From: Flavobacteriales bacterium
Lineage (GTDB): Bacteria > Bacteroidota > Bacteroidia > Flavobacteriales_E > Vicingaceae
Direction: 5' to 3'
Length of the DNA stretch: 5,541 nt
Assembly: GCA_029262915.1 (NCBI GenBank)
Contig: JAJCYN010000317.1
Span: 1 to 5,541, forward strand
The position numbers were made by a program, and so were the translations under genes. Positions 1 to 5,298 of this stretch are shown here, one piece after another (the first letter of the stretch is position 1; every line of letters begins with the position of its first letter). The notes under the pieces were generated by a model. That model did no database searches. It saw only the letters and a list, made by a program, of their open reading frames with translations, and had not been told where the DNA came from.

Positions 1-1171
1 CTTTTTGTTTTTGTTCTCGTTCTGTGATCACTTCAAGTTGTTTGTTATGTTCAGCATCTTGTATCGCTTTTTCCTTTTCATACTCATATTTTTCACCTTG
101 TTTTAGAGCTAAATTTTTATTTTTTACATTAACAATGCTATCTCTTAAGTTTATGTGATGTTTATACATTTTCCAACCATCCTTATACTTTCCTGATTGT
201 TGATATATTTTACTTAGTAAAAGTGCTGCTTTCTGAATATAATCTGGATAACCCAACTGACTTCCCAATTCAAAACTTTGCTTCCCATAAATTAAAGCTT
301 CCTCCTTTCTTCCAAGCATAAATAATGAATTTCCAATACTATGCATCTCCATAGCTTGACCTTTTTTATCTCCAATTTCTTCTCGTATTGCCAAGCTTCT
401 TTTGTGATAATTTAATCCTAGCAACTCGCTATCAATATCATACACATTCCCAATATTGGCTAAAGAATAGGCAATGCCTTCTTTATTGTTAATTTCTTCA
501 TTAATCTTTAAACTTTTTTTAAAGTAACTTAATGATTTTGGGTAATCTGTAAGTTTAAAATAAATACTTCCCAAGTTATTAAAAGATTGTGCTATTCCTT
601 TTTTATCACCTATTTCTTCTCGTATTGCTAAGCTTTTTAGCAAATATTCTAACGTTTTTTCTATATCTCCTTGTATGTTGTATATAGTACCTATATTATT
701 AATAGTTGTAGCTGTTCCATCTTTATCGCCAATTTTTTCTTGAATTTTCAAACTTCTAAGAAAGCAATCTAACGCTTCGGGAATTTTTCCTTTTTGATTG
801 TAAACAATCCCCATATTATTAATCGCAGTTGCTAAGGAATGTAAATACCTTTTTTTCAACTCTCCTGTTGGTTTTTTTGCCAAATTATCTTCAACCATTT
901 TTTTAGCATAAAGGTTATATTTTATCCAACCATCATGCATCATTCTTTCTGTAATCATCCCAATAGCCTTGACTTTATCAATTTCTTCTGTTGAATTATG
1001 ATAAATCTTTAAAGCTTTCTTAATTAATTCAGAATCATCCTTAGACAACTCATCTAAATTTAAAGAATCAATAAGGTAATAATCTTTATCTCCATAATTT
1101 TGAGAATAAGATATAGTCGAAAAAAAAGTTGTAAAAAATGCTAAAAAAAGTATGTTCCTCGATAATTTCAC
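1..1171 (-). CDS. Exported TPR-repeat protein with C-terminal coiled coil, 3' end outside window (partial)
   Basis: An open frame runs uninterrupted from a GTG at 1171 to the window edge (390 codons seen). GTG is chosen because a TAG lies two codons upstream and the next residues form a clean signal peptide (MKLSRNILFLAFFTTFFSTISYSQ, written as two parts: basic MKLSR, then a hydrophobic core ending at Ser-Gln about residue 24). Residues about 113-345 hold roughly six TPR units of 39-40 residues, each with the pattern NNxGxxY...G...A/SLxYxxKSLxIxEEIGDKKG, the long kinesin-light-chain-like TPR type. From about residue 347 the chain becomes a Lys/Glu-rich coiled coil (KYEYEKEKAIQDAEHNKQ). In Bacteroidota, proteins of this plan usually continue into a membrane helix and a signalling output such as a histidine kinase, SpoIIE-type phosphatase, cyclase or DNA-binding domain; which one is not visible here. 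It lies 59 bp downstream of the DUF2279 gene with no terminator seen between, so co-transcription is possible. Confidence 0.9.
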   Translation of the reverse strand, partial: MKLSRNILFLAFFTTFFSTISYSQNYGDKDYYLIDSLNLDELSKDDSELIKKALKIYHNSTEEIDKVKAIGMITERMMHDGWIKYNLYAKKMVEDNLAKKPTGELKKRYLHSLATAINNMGIVYNQKGKIPEALDCFLRSLKIQEKIGDKDGTATTINNIGTIYNIQGDIEKTLEYLLKSLAIREEIGDKKGIAQSFNNLGSIYFKLTDYPKSLSYFKKSLKINEEINNKEGIAYSLANIGNVYDIDSELLGLNYHKRSLAIREEIGDKKGQAMEMHSIGNSLFMLGRKEEALIYGKQSFELGSQLGYPDYIQKAALLLSKIYQQSGKYKDGWKMYKHHINLRDSIVNVKNKNLALKQGEKYEYEKEKAIQDAEHNKQLEVITEREQKQK

Positions 1172-1230
1172 GTTCTAAATATAACATATTTAAAGTATTA
1201 AAAAGGGAGAGATTCTTATCAGAACGAGTC

Positions 1231-2148
1231 TTAGAAAAAAAATGGATGAAACTTCCTTTCTCCTAAAGTATTAAACTCAATAGTTGGAAGAGGAAATTTA
1301 AGCATATTTAAAAAGAAAAAAGTAGTTTTTAAAAATTTAGATCTCGTTTGAATTTTGTCCAAATCTAAATCTAACGACAAATAATAACTTCGATATCTTT
1401 GTACAGGAGGAAGAAGAACCCCATCTCTATAAATATTGGGGTTTTTTTCCGCTGATAGCATTCCAAAAGCTCCATAACCTCCCGAAATATTTAGCCATTT
1501 CGGCAAGAATTCTTTATGTTTAAATACTGACCTAAGATTCAAGGATAACCAAAAAGTTTGACCATTATAATCTGCAACTACTCTAGATAAGTCTGAGTCT
1601 CCTAATAAATTTGGTCTATATTGGGCTAATTCTGTATGATGATATGAAAATTTATAGGTTAATATTTGCTTATTAAACGCTAGCTCTTGACCTATCAATA
1701 GCAAACTACCAGAAGCGTTGGCAACCATATCCATAGGAGAAAAACCCCACTCGATATAATTGGCATCTAAAAGCTCAACGGATGTCATAAAAAGAAAACC
1801 ATAAGCACCTCCATACCAAATCGCTTTTTTTCGTTTTACTCCAGCCCATTTCATAGATGCGACACCTAATTTCCCCATCATATAAGTAGTATAAGCATGT
1901 CCGTACTTATCAATTTGCATCCACCCGGCATTATCATTGGTAAAATGAAACCCCACCCAATGATTATCTTGATACCAAACTGTTGCTAACCCTGTTAATA
2001 CTCCTCCATAAAACAGCCCGGCTCCACCACCAACCATCCCAAGCCTTAAAGGTTTATACTCTCTTTGGGATGTATCTATTGGACTTTGAGCCCTTATAAT
2101 CGTAAAAATGAAAGTGAAAATGATTAAAAATAATAACTTCTTTTGCAT
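1231..2148 (-). CDS. DUF2279-family envelope protein, function unknown
   Basis: A 305-residue protein with an N-terminal signal peptide (MQKK then a Phe/Ile/Leu core, likely cut after Arg-Ala-Gln at residue 21), so it acts beyond the inner membrane. The region from about 37 to 150 matches what I know of DUF2279 (predicted periplasmic lipoprotein family, YfiM-related): a Gly-rich segment at 37-54, then WMQIDKYGHAYTTY at 76-89, a Glu at 125, and WGFSPMDMVANASG at 134-147. There is no lipobox cysteine. The C-terminal half (about 195-305) alternates polar and hydrophobic residues (YYLSLDLDLDKI, TFWLSLNLRSVF) and ends in Phe-Phe-Phe, which resembles outer-membrane beta-strand sequence. The ATG at 2148 is chosen because the signal peptide begins there. 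It starts 33 bp after the ACMSD-family gene with no terminator between, so it may share its transcript, but nothing links it to tryptophan breakdown. Family call is from memory of motifs. Confidence 0.85.
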   Translation of the reverse strand: MQKKLLFLIIFTFIFTIIRAQSPIDTSQREYKPLRLGMVGGGAGLFYGGVLTGLATVWYQDNHWVGFHFTNDNAGWMQIDKYGHAYTTYMMGKLGVASMKWAGVKRKKAIWYGGAYGFLFMTSVELLDANYIEWGFSPMDMVANASGSLLLIGQELAFNKQILTYKFSYHHTELAQYRPNLLGDSDLSRVVADYNGQTFWLSLNLRSVFKHKEFLPKWLNISGGYGAFGMLSAEKNPNIYRDGVLLPPVQRYRSYYLSLDLDLDKIQTRSKFLKTTFFFLNMLKFPLPTIEFNTLGERKFHPFFF

Positions 2149-2181
2149 AGGTTAAAATTAAGAAAAATCAATCATTGTTGT

Positions 2182-3234
2182 TCACCCTAGCCATTTCAAA
2201 ACGTTGTCTCTCCATATTTCATCCGCTTCTTTTTGGTTTAATATATCCACCTCAACCGCAAAGTCAATAACTCTACCAGGAAAAGAACTACCTACTCCTT
2301 CCATTTCTCCAAGGGGATATGGGTCATCTAATCCTGCAACTATTTGAGAAACACCAACTCTTCGTTTTAGTAATTCTAATGTATATGAATCATGTACAAG
2401 GCTATCAAAAAATAAATTTTTATGCCTTAAGGAAGCTCTAGGGTTTTCCACTCCATCAAATAAATCAGGTCTACCATCATAACCTTGTAATCTTCTTCCA
2501 TAATTAGCAATTCCCAACATACAGCCATGGGCAAAACATGTTCTTATGTTCTCATATTTATTTGGAATATCATTTAGGGTATATAAATGTAAGGTGTCAG
2601 CACTCTGTGCCATCATCCAAACTAAGTGAAAACGCCAATATTGATCCTTTAAGTTGACCATTTTTTCTCCATCATACGGATGAATTTCTATTGCGAGACC
2701 ATATTCATTTGCCAATTCATAAATAGGAAAAACGGATTTATCTGCTATTGAAGTCCATTCATTTTCTTTATTTAGAAAGTGAGTTGGAAGGCATAGTAAT
2801 TTTAAATCTAATTCATTAACACAACGTTCAATTTCTAGCAGAGCATCATCCATATATAATGCTTGCACTACAAATCCACTCGTAAATTTATCCGGATTAT
2901 CATGTTGCACAGAAGCATTAAAATCATTTTGCCATGTTATAGCATCTTTAGCATCTTGCTTTTTCCAACCATTACAATAAATCTGGGAAAGATTGAGCAT
3001 TACTCCATGATCAATCTTGTATTTATCCATCCATTCCAGCTTCTCTTTCAAGAAAAAACTAGGATCAGTTATTGGTCTTACCCAATCACCTTGTCGCATA
3101 AATTTCTTGTCCTCATCTATCCAAAACAATTTCTTATCTTTCATAAATTGAGGTACCTGATGGGGTTCAGGAAGAATATGTCCATGTCCGTTGATTTTTC
3201 GGTGATGGGTGATGGGTGATGGGTGATGGGTCAT
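2182..3234 (-). CDS. nbaD: ACMSD-family amidohydrolase: 2-amino-3-carboxymuconate-6-semialdehyde decarboxylase-like
   Basis: A 350-residue cytoplasmic protein of the amidohydrolase_2 family that would decarboxylate 2-amino-3-carboxymuconate semialdehyde to 2-aminomuconate semialdehyde, diverting it from quinolinate and NAD synthesis. Metal-site residues of the family are present: H17 and H19 (GHGHILPE), H185 (EIHPYDG), H236 (CFAHG) and D303 (GLDDPYPLGE). R47 and R255 (GRPDLF) fit the substrate-carboxylate arginines of ACMSD. Segments CVNEL (138-142), FFDSLVHD (275-282) and PLGEME also line up with human ACMSD as I remember it. The residue after the metal-ligand Asp is Asp where human ACMSD has Tyr. 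ATG at 3234 is the only in-frame ATG, GTG or TTG between the upstream TAA and the HxH motif, so the leader (residues 2-11, Thr/His/Pro-rich) is encoded by a 7-bp tandem repeat and is probably not part of the conserved fold, which begins near K13. The gene follows nbaC by 161 bp on the same strand, which supports the pathway role. The exact substrate is inferred; the symbol follows the Pseudomonas nba cluster. Confidence 0.88.
   Translation of the reverse strand: MTHHPSPITHHRKINGHGHILPEPHQVPQFMKDKKLFWIDEDKKFMRQGDWVRPITDPSFFLKEKLEWMDKYKIDHGVMLNLSQIYCNGWKKQDAKDAITWQNDFNASVQHDNPDKFTSGFVVQALYMDDALLEIERCVNELDLKLLCLPTHFLNKENEWTSIADKSVFPIYELANEYGLAIEIHPYDGEKMVNLKDQYWRFHLVWMMAQSADTLHLYTLNDIPNKYENIRTCFAHGCMLGIANYGRRLQGYDGRPDLFDGVENPRASLRHKNLFFDSLVHDSYTLELLKRRVGVSQIVAGLDDPYPLGEMEGVGSSFPGRVIDFAVEVDILNQKEADEIWRDNVLKWLG
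3201..3231. repeat. Heptanucleotide tandem repeat, 4 perfect copies, inside the ACMSD-family start region
   Basis: On the plus strand GGTGATG occurs four times head to tail (3201, 3208, 3215, 3222) followed by a partial GGT. On the coding (minus) strand this begins immediately within the ATGACC start and encodes residues 2-11 of the protein. Because seven is not a multiple of three, loss or gain of one unit would shift the reading frame before the HxH metal motif. Confidence 0.95.
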
Positions 3235-3390
3235 TTTTCTAAATATTTGATAAATCCAATAATCAATTTTCGAACTATGGTAATTTGATTACAAATCTCT
3301 TTTGTTTGAGTTTCTCAAATAAAATAAATCAATTATAGAAACTAGCTTTCTACTCTCTTTCCAAACAGCTATATTTTTATACTTTTTCTC

Positions 3391-3404
3391 ACTCATTACT
3401 CATT
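3391..3404. repeat. Two-copy heptamer ACTCATT spanning the nbaC stop codon
   Basis: ACTCATT is present twice in tandem (3391-3397, 3398-3404), preceded by a further CTC. On the coding strand it reads AATGAGT twice and supplies the last two codons of nbaC (Asn-Glu), the TAA stop and an overlapping TGA right after it. The 161-bp spacer to the ACMSD-family gene is therefore bounded by 7-bp repeats at both ends, with different unit sequences. The rest of the spacer (3235-3390) is very AT-rich and shows no gene; it contains one short 6-bp hairpin (3305-3319). Confidence 0.8.
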
Positions 3405-3932
3405 GGTAAAACTCGGATCTGTTTCCATTACATGCCCGCAATTATCACAAGTTCTGTTCTCCTCAGAATTATAGTAACGTTTAAAAACAGCTAAAAAATC
3501 TTTTTCAATATCATTCAGTGTAAATCTTTCTTCATATAATTTATGATTGCATTCATCACAAAACCACATTAGGCCGTCTTTAAAATCAGTTCCCTTTCTA
3601 ACCCGTTCAATAACTAACCCAACAGTATTTTCTGGTCTGCCTGGTGAATGAGGGATATTTGCTGGAAGCAAAAACATTTCACCTTCTTTAATTGGCACTT
3701 TAACCGCTTTTCCTTCTTGTTGAATAGTAACTTCAACATCTCCTTTTACTTGATAAAATAATTCTTCCGTTTCATTAAAATGATAATCTTTTCTTGCATT
3801 TGGACCACCAACGACCATTACAATAAAATCTTTACCCATTGGATACATACTTTTATTGGCAACAGGTGGTTTTAATTTGTCTTTATTATCTTCAATCCAT
3901 TGATCGAAATTAAAGGGCATTGCTATAGACAT
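3396..3932 (-). CDS. nbaC: 3-hydroxyanthranilate 3,4-dioxygenase
   Basis: A 178-residue soluble cupin enzyme that uses Fe(II) and O2 to open the ring of 3-hydroxyanthranilate, giving 2-amino-3-carboxymuconate semialdehyde in the kynurenine pathway. The Fe ligands known from the Cupriavidus metallidurans enzyme are present at the same numbers: H51, E57 and H95, within HFNETEE and the IPHSPGRP motif. R47 and R99 match the substrate-binding arginines, and the IER Glu at 109 fits the third substrate contact. The C-terminal rubredoxin-like second metal site of the bacterial type is intact: C125 and C128 (WFCDEC) with C162 and C165 (CDNCG). Length is close to the usual bacterial form (about 174-180). 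ATG at 3932 is taken as the start; a second ATG four codons in (MPFNF) is possible. It is preceded by its own candidate promoter and by the terminator of the upstream gene, and followed by the ACMSD-family gene for the next reaction. Confidence 0.97.
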   Translation of the reverse strand: MSIAMPFNFDQWIEDNKDKLKPPVANKSMYPMGKDFIVMVVGGPNARKDYHFNETEELFYQVKGDVEVTIQQEGKAVKVPIKEGEMFLLPANIPHSPGRPENTVGLVIERVRKGTDFKDGLMWFCDECNHKLYEERFTLNDIEKDFLAVFKRYYNSEENRTCDNCGHVMETDPSFTNE

Positions 3933-3973
3933 AACTTACTTTTTTTGTTTGTCTAAAAATAGGAAGAATTATA

Positions 3974-3981
3974 CAAACATA
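3974..3981 (-). promoter_or_regulatory. Candidate Bacteroidota -7 box (TATGTTTG) for nbaC
   Basis: On the minus strand TATGTTTG is a perfect match to TAnnTTTG, 41 bp before the nbaC ATG, giving an expected leader of about 35 nt. No convincing TTG -33 element is present at the usual distance; that region is taken up by the terminator hairpin of the upstream gene. The motif also directly precedes a TATAAT-like string. Confidence 0.45.
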
Positions 3982-3984
3982 GAA

Positions 3985-4010
3985 AACCCCTGATAAAATT
4001 ATCAGGGGTT
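3985..4010 (-). terminator. Rho-independent terminator of the T9SS-domain protein gene
   Basis: A perfect 12-base inverted repeat (AACCCCTGATAA / TTATCAGGGGTT) with a 2-base centre, in practice an 11-bp stem with a small AT loop. On the minus strand it is followed by TTTTC, and it begins 22 bp after the stop codon at 4033, so it ends the secreted-protein transcript before nbaC. It has G/C pairs at the base in an otherwise AT-rich spacer. Confidence 0.88.
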
Positions 4011-4032
4011 GTGATTAAATAAACTAACTAAA

Positions 4033-5145
4033 CTATTTTATCACTATTTTACTCGTACTTGCTTTATTTCCTTGTACAATTTGAAGAATATAAATTCCTT
4101 CTCCGCTTTCACTAATGTCAATATTATTAGCATACTTACCACTAAAATCTGACACTTTTTCTGAATAAACTACTTTTCCTTGCACATCAAATATTTTTAT
4201 TTGAACAGGTTCATTTTTATTTAGTTTAAAACTTAAATCAAATTTTCCATCATTTGGATTAGGACTAAATTTTAATTTATTAATCGACAATTCTTTTTTA
4301 TCGGCATTTTCAACAGATAGAATTTTCTTTGCTGATTCATCGTCACTTGTAATTTTAGTAATGATAACCACATGTTTCATTTTTTTTCCACCTTTTGAGT
4401 CTACTTTTACATCAATGGTCATTATTTCGTGATTCCCATCCATTTTAGTGACATCTCCATCTTTTGAAATAAACATCCTTTTCTGTCCCCCATGCGTTTT
4501 TATCATATCATCATCAATTTCCATTTCTTCTCCATCAACTATTTTTTTCATAGTAACATTACCCTCATCATCTACCTTTTTAATAATTTTTACGGTATGA
4601 GCTTCCTTTCCATCTTCCTCACTTTCAATCATAATTTCAACATTTCCATCTTCATCCTCCCAAGAACCTTGGTGCATTTTCATCATTTCTTTATGAAGTC
4701 CATCAATTTTAATCTCCATTTCCTTTCCGTTTACCATCATTTTCATCACACCCTCTTTCCCTTCTAATATTTTAAAATCGAACTTCATTTCCATTTCCTC
4801 TCCATCTTCTCCTTTAAATTTCATCACTTTCATTCCGTCTTTTCCATTTTCATCAAAATCGAAATCAAAGTTGAAGTTCATATTGCTTGAATCTTCATCA
4901 ACCATCATTACTTTTATCATTTTATGGATAGAATCTCCTAATCCATTTAAAGAAGACATCCACTTCATATTCTCCCCACAATCAAAGGTAGAGTCAATTA
5001 CAGTTTTTTCACCATTTACAATCTTTACAATTTTTACTTTACATTTTTTGTCACCATCTCCATCTTCATGGTTTGTAAATGAAAAAATTCCAACAACTAA
5101 TGCAATTAAGCCAACTGGAATTAATAAGGTTTTTAAATTTTTCAT
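4033..5145 (-). CDS. Secreted Asp/Glu/Lys/Met-rich protein with C-terminal T9SS type A sorting domain, function unknown
   Basis: A 370-residue protein. The ATG at 5145 is chosen over an in-frame TTG eight codons upstream because the signal peptide starts there (MKNLKTLL then a Leu/Val/Ile core to about residue 24). The middle, residues about 26-285, is low-complexity, made of Asp, Glu, Lys, Gly and Met with short beta-like strands and recurring modules of the form (D/N)G(K/E)EMEI (GEEMEM, NGKEMEIKIDG, DGEEMEIDDD). It carries about 25 methionines, several as MKMM, EMMKMH or MKVM, and two cysteines only (C35, C56). Residues about 286-370 are a typical T9SS C-terminal domain: SPNPNDGKF near 294, an IKIFDVQGKVV strand, then GEGIYILQI and a basic end KIVIK. 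No methionine occurs in that domain. I expect Sec export then T9SS delivery to the cell surface or medium. It is transcribed divergently from a sensor kinase with a shared repeat-bearing spacer, which suggests it is a target of that kinase. Metal or cation binding is a guess from composition. Confidence 0.92.
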   Translation of the reverse strand: MKNLKTLLIPVGLIALVVGIFSFTNHEDGDGDKKCKVKIVKIVNGEKTVIDSTFDCGENMKWMSSLNGLGDSIHKMIKVMMVDEDSSNMNFNFDFDFDENGKDGMKVMKFKGEDGEEMEMKFDFKILEGKEGVMKMMVNGKEMEIKIDGLHKEMMKMHQGSWEDEDGNVEIMIESEEDGKEAHTVKIIKKVDDEGNVTMKKIVDGEEMEIDDDMIKTHGGQKRMFISKDGDVTKMDGNHEIMTIDVKVDSKGGKKMKHVVIITKITSDDESAKKILSVENADKKELSINKLKFSPNPNDGKFDLSFKLNKNEPVQIKIFDVQGKVVYSEKVSDFSGKYANNIDISESGEGIYILQIVQGNKASTSKIVIK

Positions 5146-5181
5146 AATATCTGGTTTTTGGTTTAACAATTATTTACTCTG

Positions 5182-5189
5182 CAAATCTA
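5182..5189 (-). promoter_or_regulatory. Candidate -7 box (TAGATTTG) for the T9SS-domain protein gene
   Basis: On the minus strand TAGATTTG is a perfect TAnnTTTG match, 36 bp upstream of the ATG at 5145. The -33 position has no clear TTG; instead the nearest of the phased TTAAAG repeats lies there, which is what an activator-dependent promoter would look like. Confidence 0.55.
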
Positions 5190-5211
5190 TAGGAGATTAA
5201 GCTAAATCACT

Positions 5212-5250
5212 GTTAAAGAACTCTTAAAGAAAGTTAAGGAAAAGTTAAAG
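5212..5250. promoter_or_regulatory. Four helically phased direct repeats (GTTAAAG-like), candidate response-regulator operator
   Basis: Plus-strand units are GTTAAAG (5212-5218), CTTAAAG (5223-5229), GTTAAGG (5233-5239) and GTTAAAG (5244-5250), with start-to-start spacing of 11, 10 and 11 bp. Tandem half-sites one helical turn apart are the known binding pattern of OmpR/PhoB-family response regulators. Read on the minus strand the units are CTTTAAC-like and point toward the T9SS-domain gene. The array lies 22 bp from one -7 box and 25 bp from the other. Additional TTAA tetramers occur at 5198, 5268, 5275 and 5293. Confidence 0.6.
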
Positions 5251-5283
5251 TTTGGTTTTGATAAGCCTTAAACGTTAAATTTG
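5251..5283 (+). promoter_or_regulatory. Candidate promoter (TTTG - 21 bp - TAAATTTG) for the sensor kinase gene
   Basis: TAAATTTG at 5276-5283 is a perfect TAnnTTTG box and TTTG at 5251-5254 lies 21 bp upstream, within the spacing accepted for flavobacterial promoters. The start codon is 15 bp after the box, so the leader would be only about 10 nt. The -33 element abuts the last phased repeat. Confidence 0.55.
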
Positions 5284-5298
5284 TGTTAGTTCTTAAGC

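Noticed and set aside
1172..1230. TATATTTA just before the GTG of the TPR gene as a -7 box for leaderless transcription; short TTCT/AGAA stem as a terminator
   Set aside because: The box has one mismatch in the conserved positions, has no -33 partner, and sits too close to the start codon; the stem is 4-5 bp and distant from any T run.
2863..3219. Plus-strand open frame of 118 codons opposite the ACMSD-family gene
   Set aside because: It is antisense to a well-supported conserved enzyme, its product has no recognisable domain, and its length is explained by AT-rich antisense codons.
3301..3320. Hairpin TTTGAG-TTT-CTCAAA in the nbaC-ACMSD spacer as a terminator
   Set aside because: The stem is only 6 bp, AT-rich, and lacks a T run after it on the minus strand, so it gives no reason to split the two genes into separate transcripts.
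5143..5169. TTG at 5169 as start of the T9SS-domain protein
   Set aside because: It would place eight polar residues before the signal peptide; the ATG at 5145 gives a normal Lys-plus-hydrophobic signal.
4492..5200. Two plus-strand open frames (4492-4767 and 4871-5200) opposite the T9SS-domain gene
   Set aside because: Their His/Phe/Ile/Ser-rich products mirror the Asp/Glu/Lys/Met-rich codons of the real gene on the other strand.
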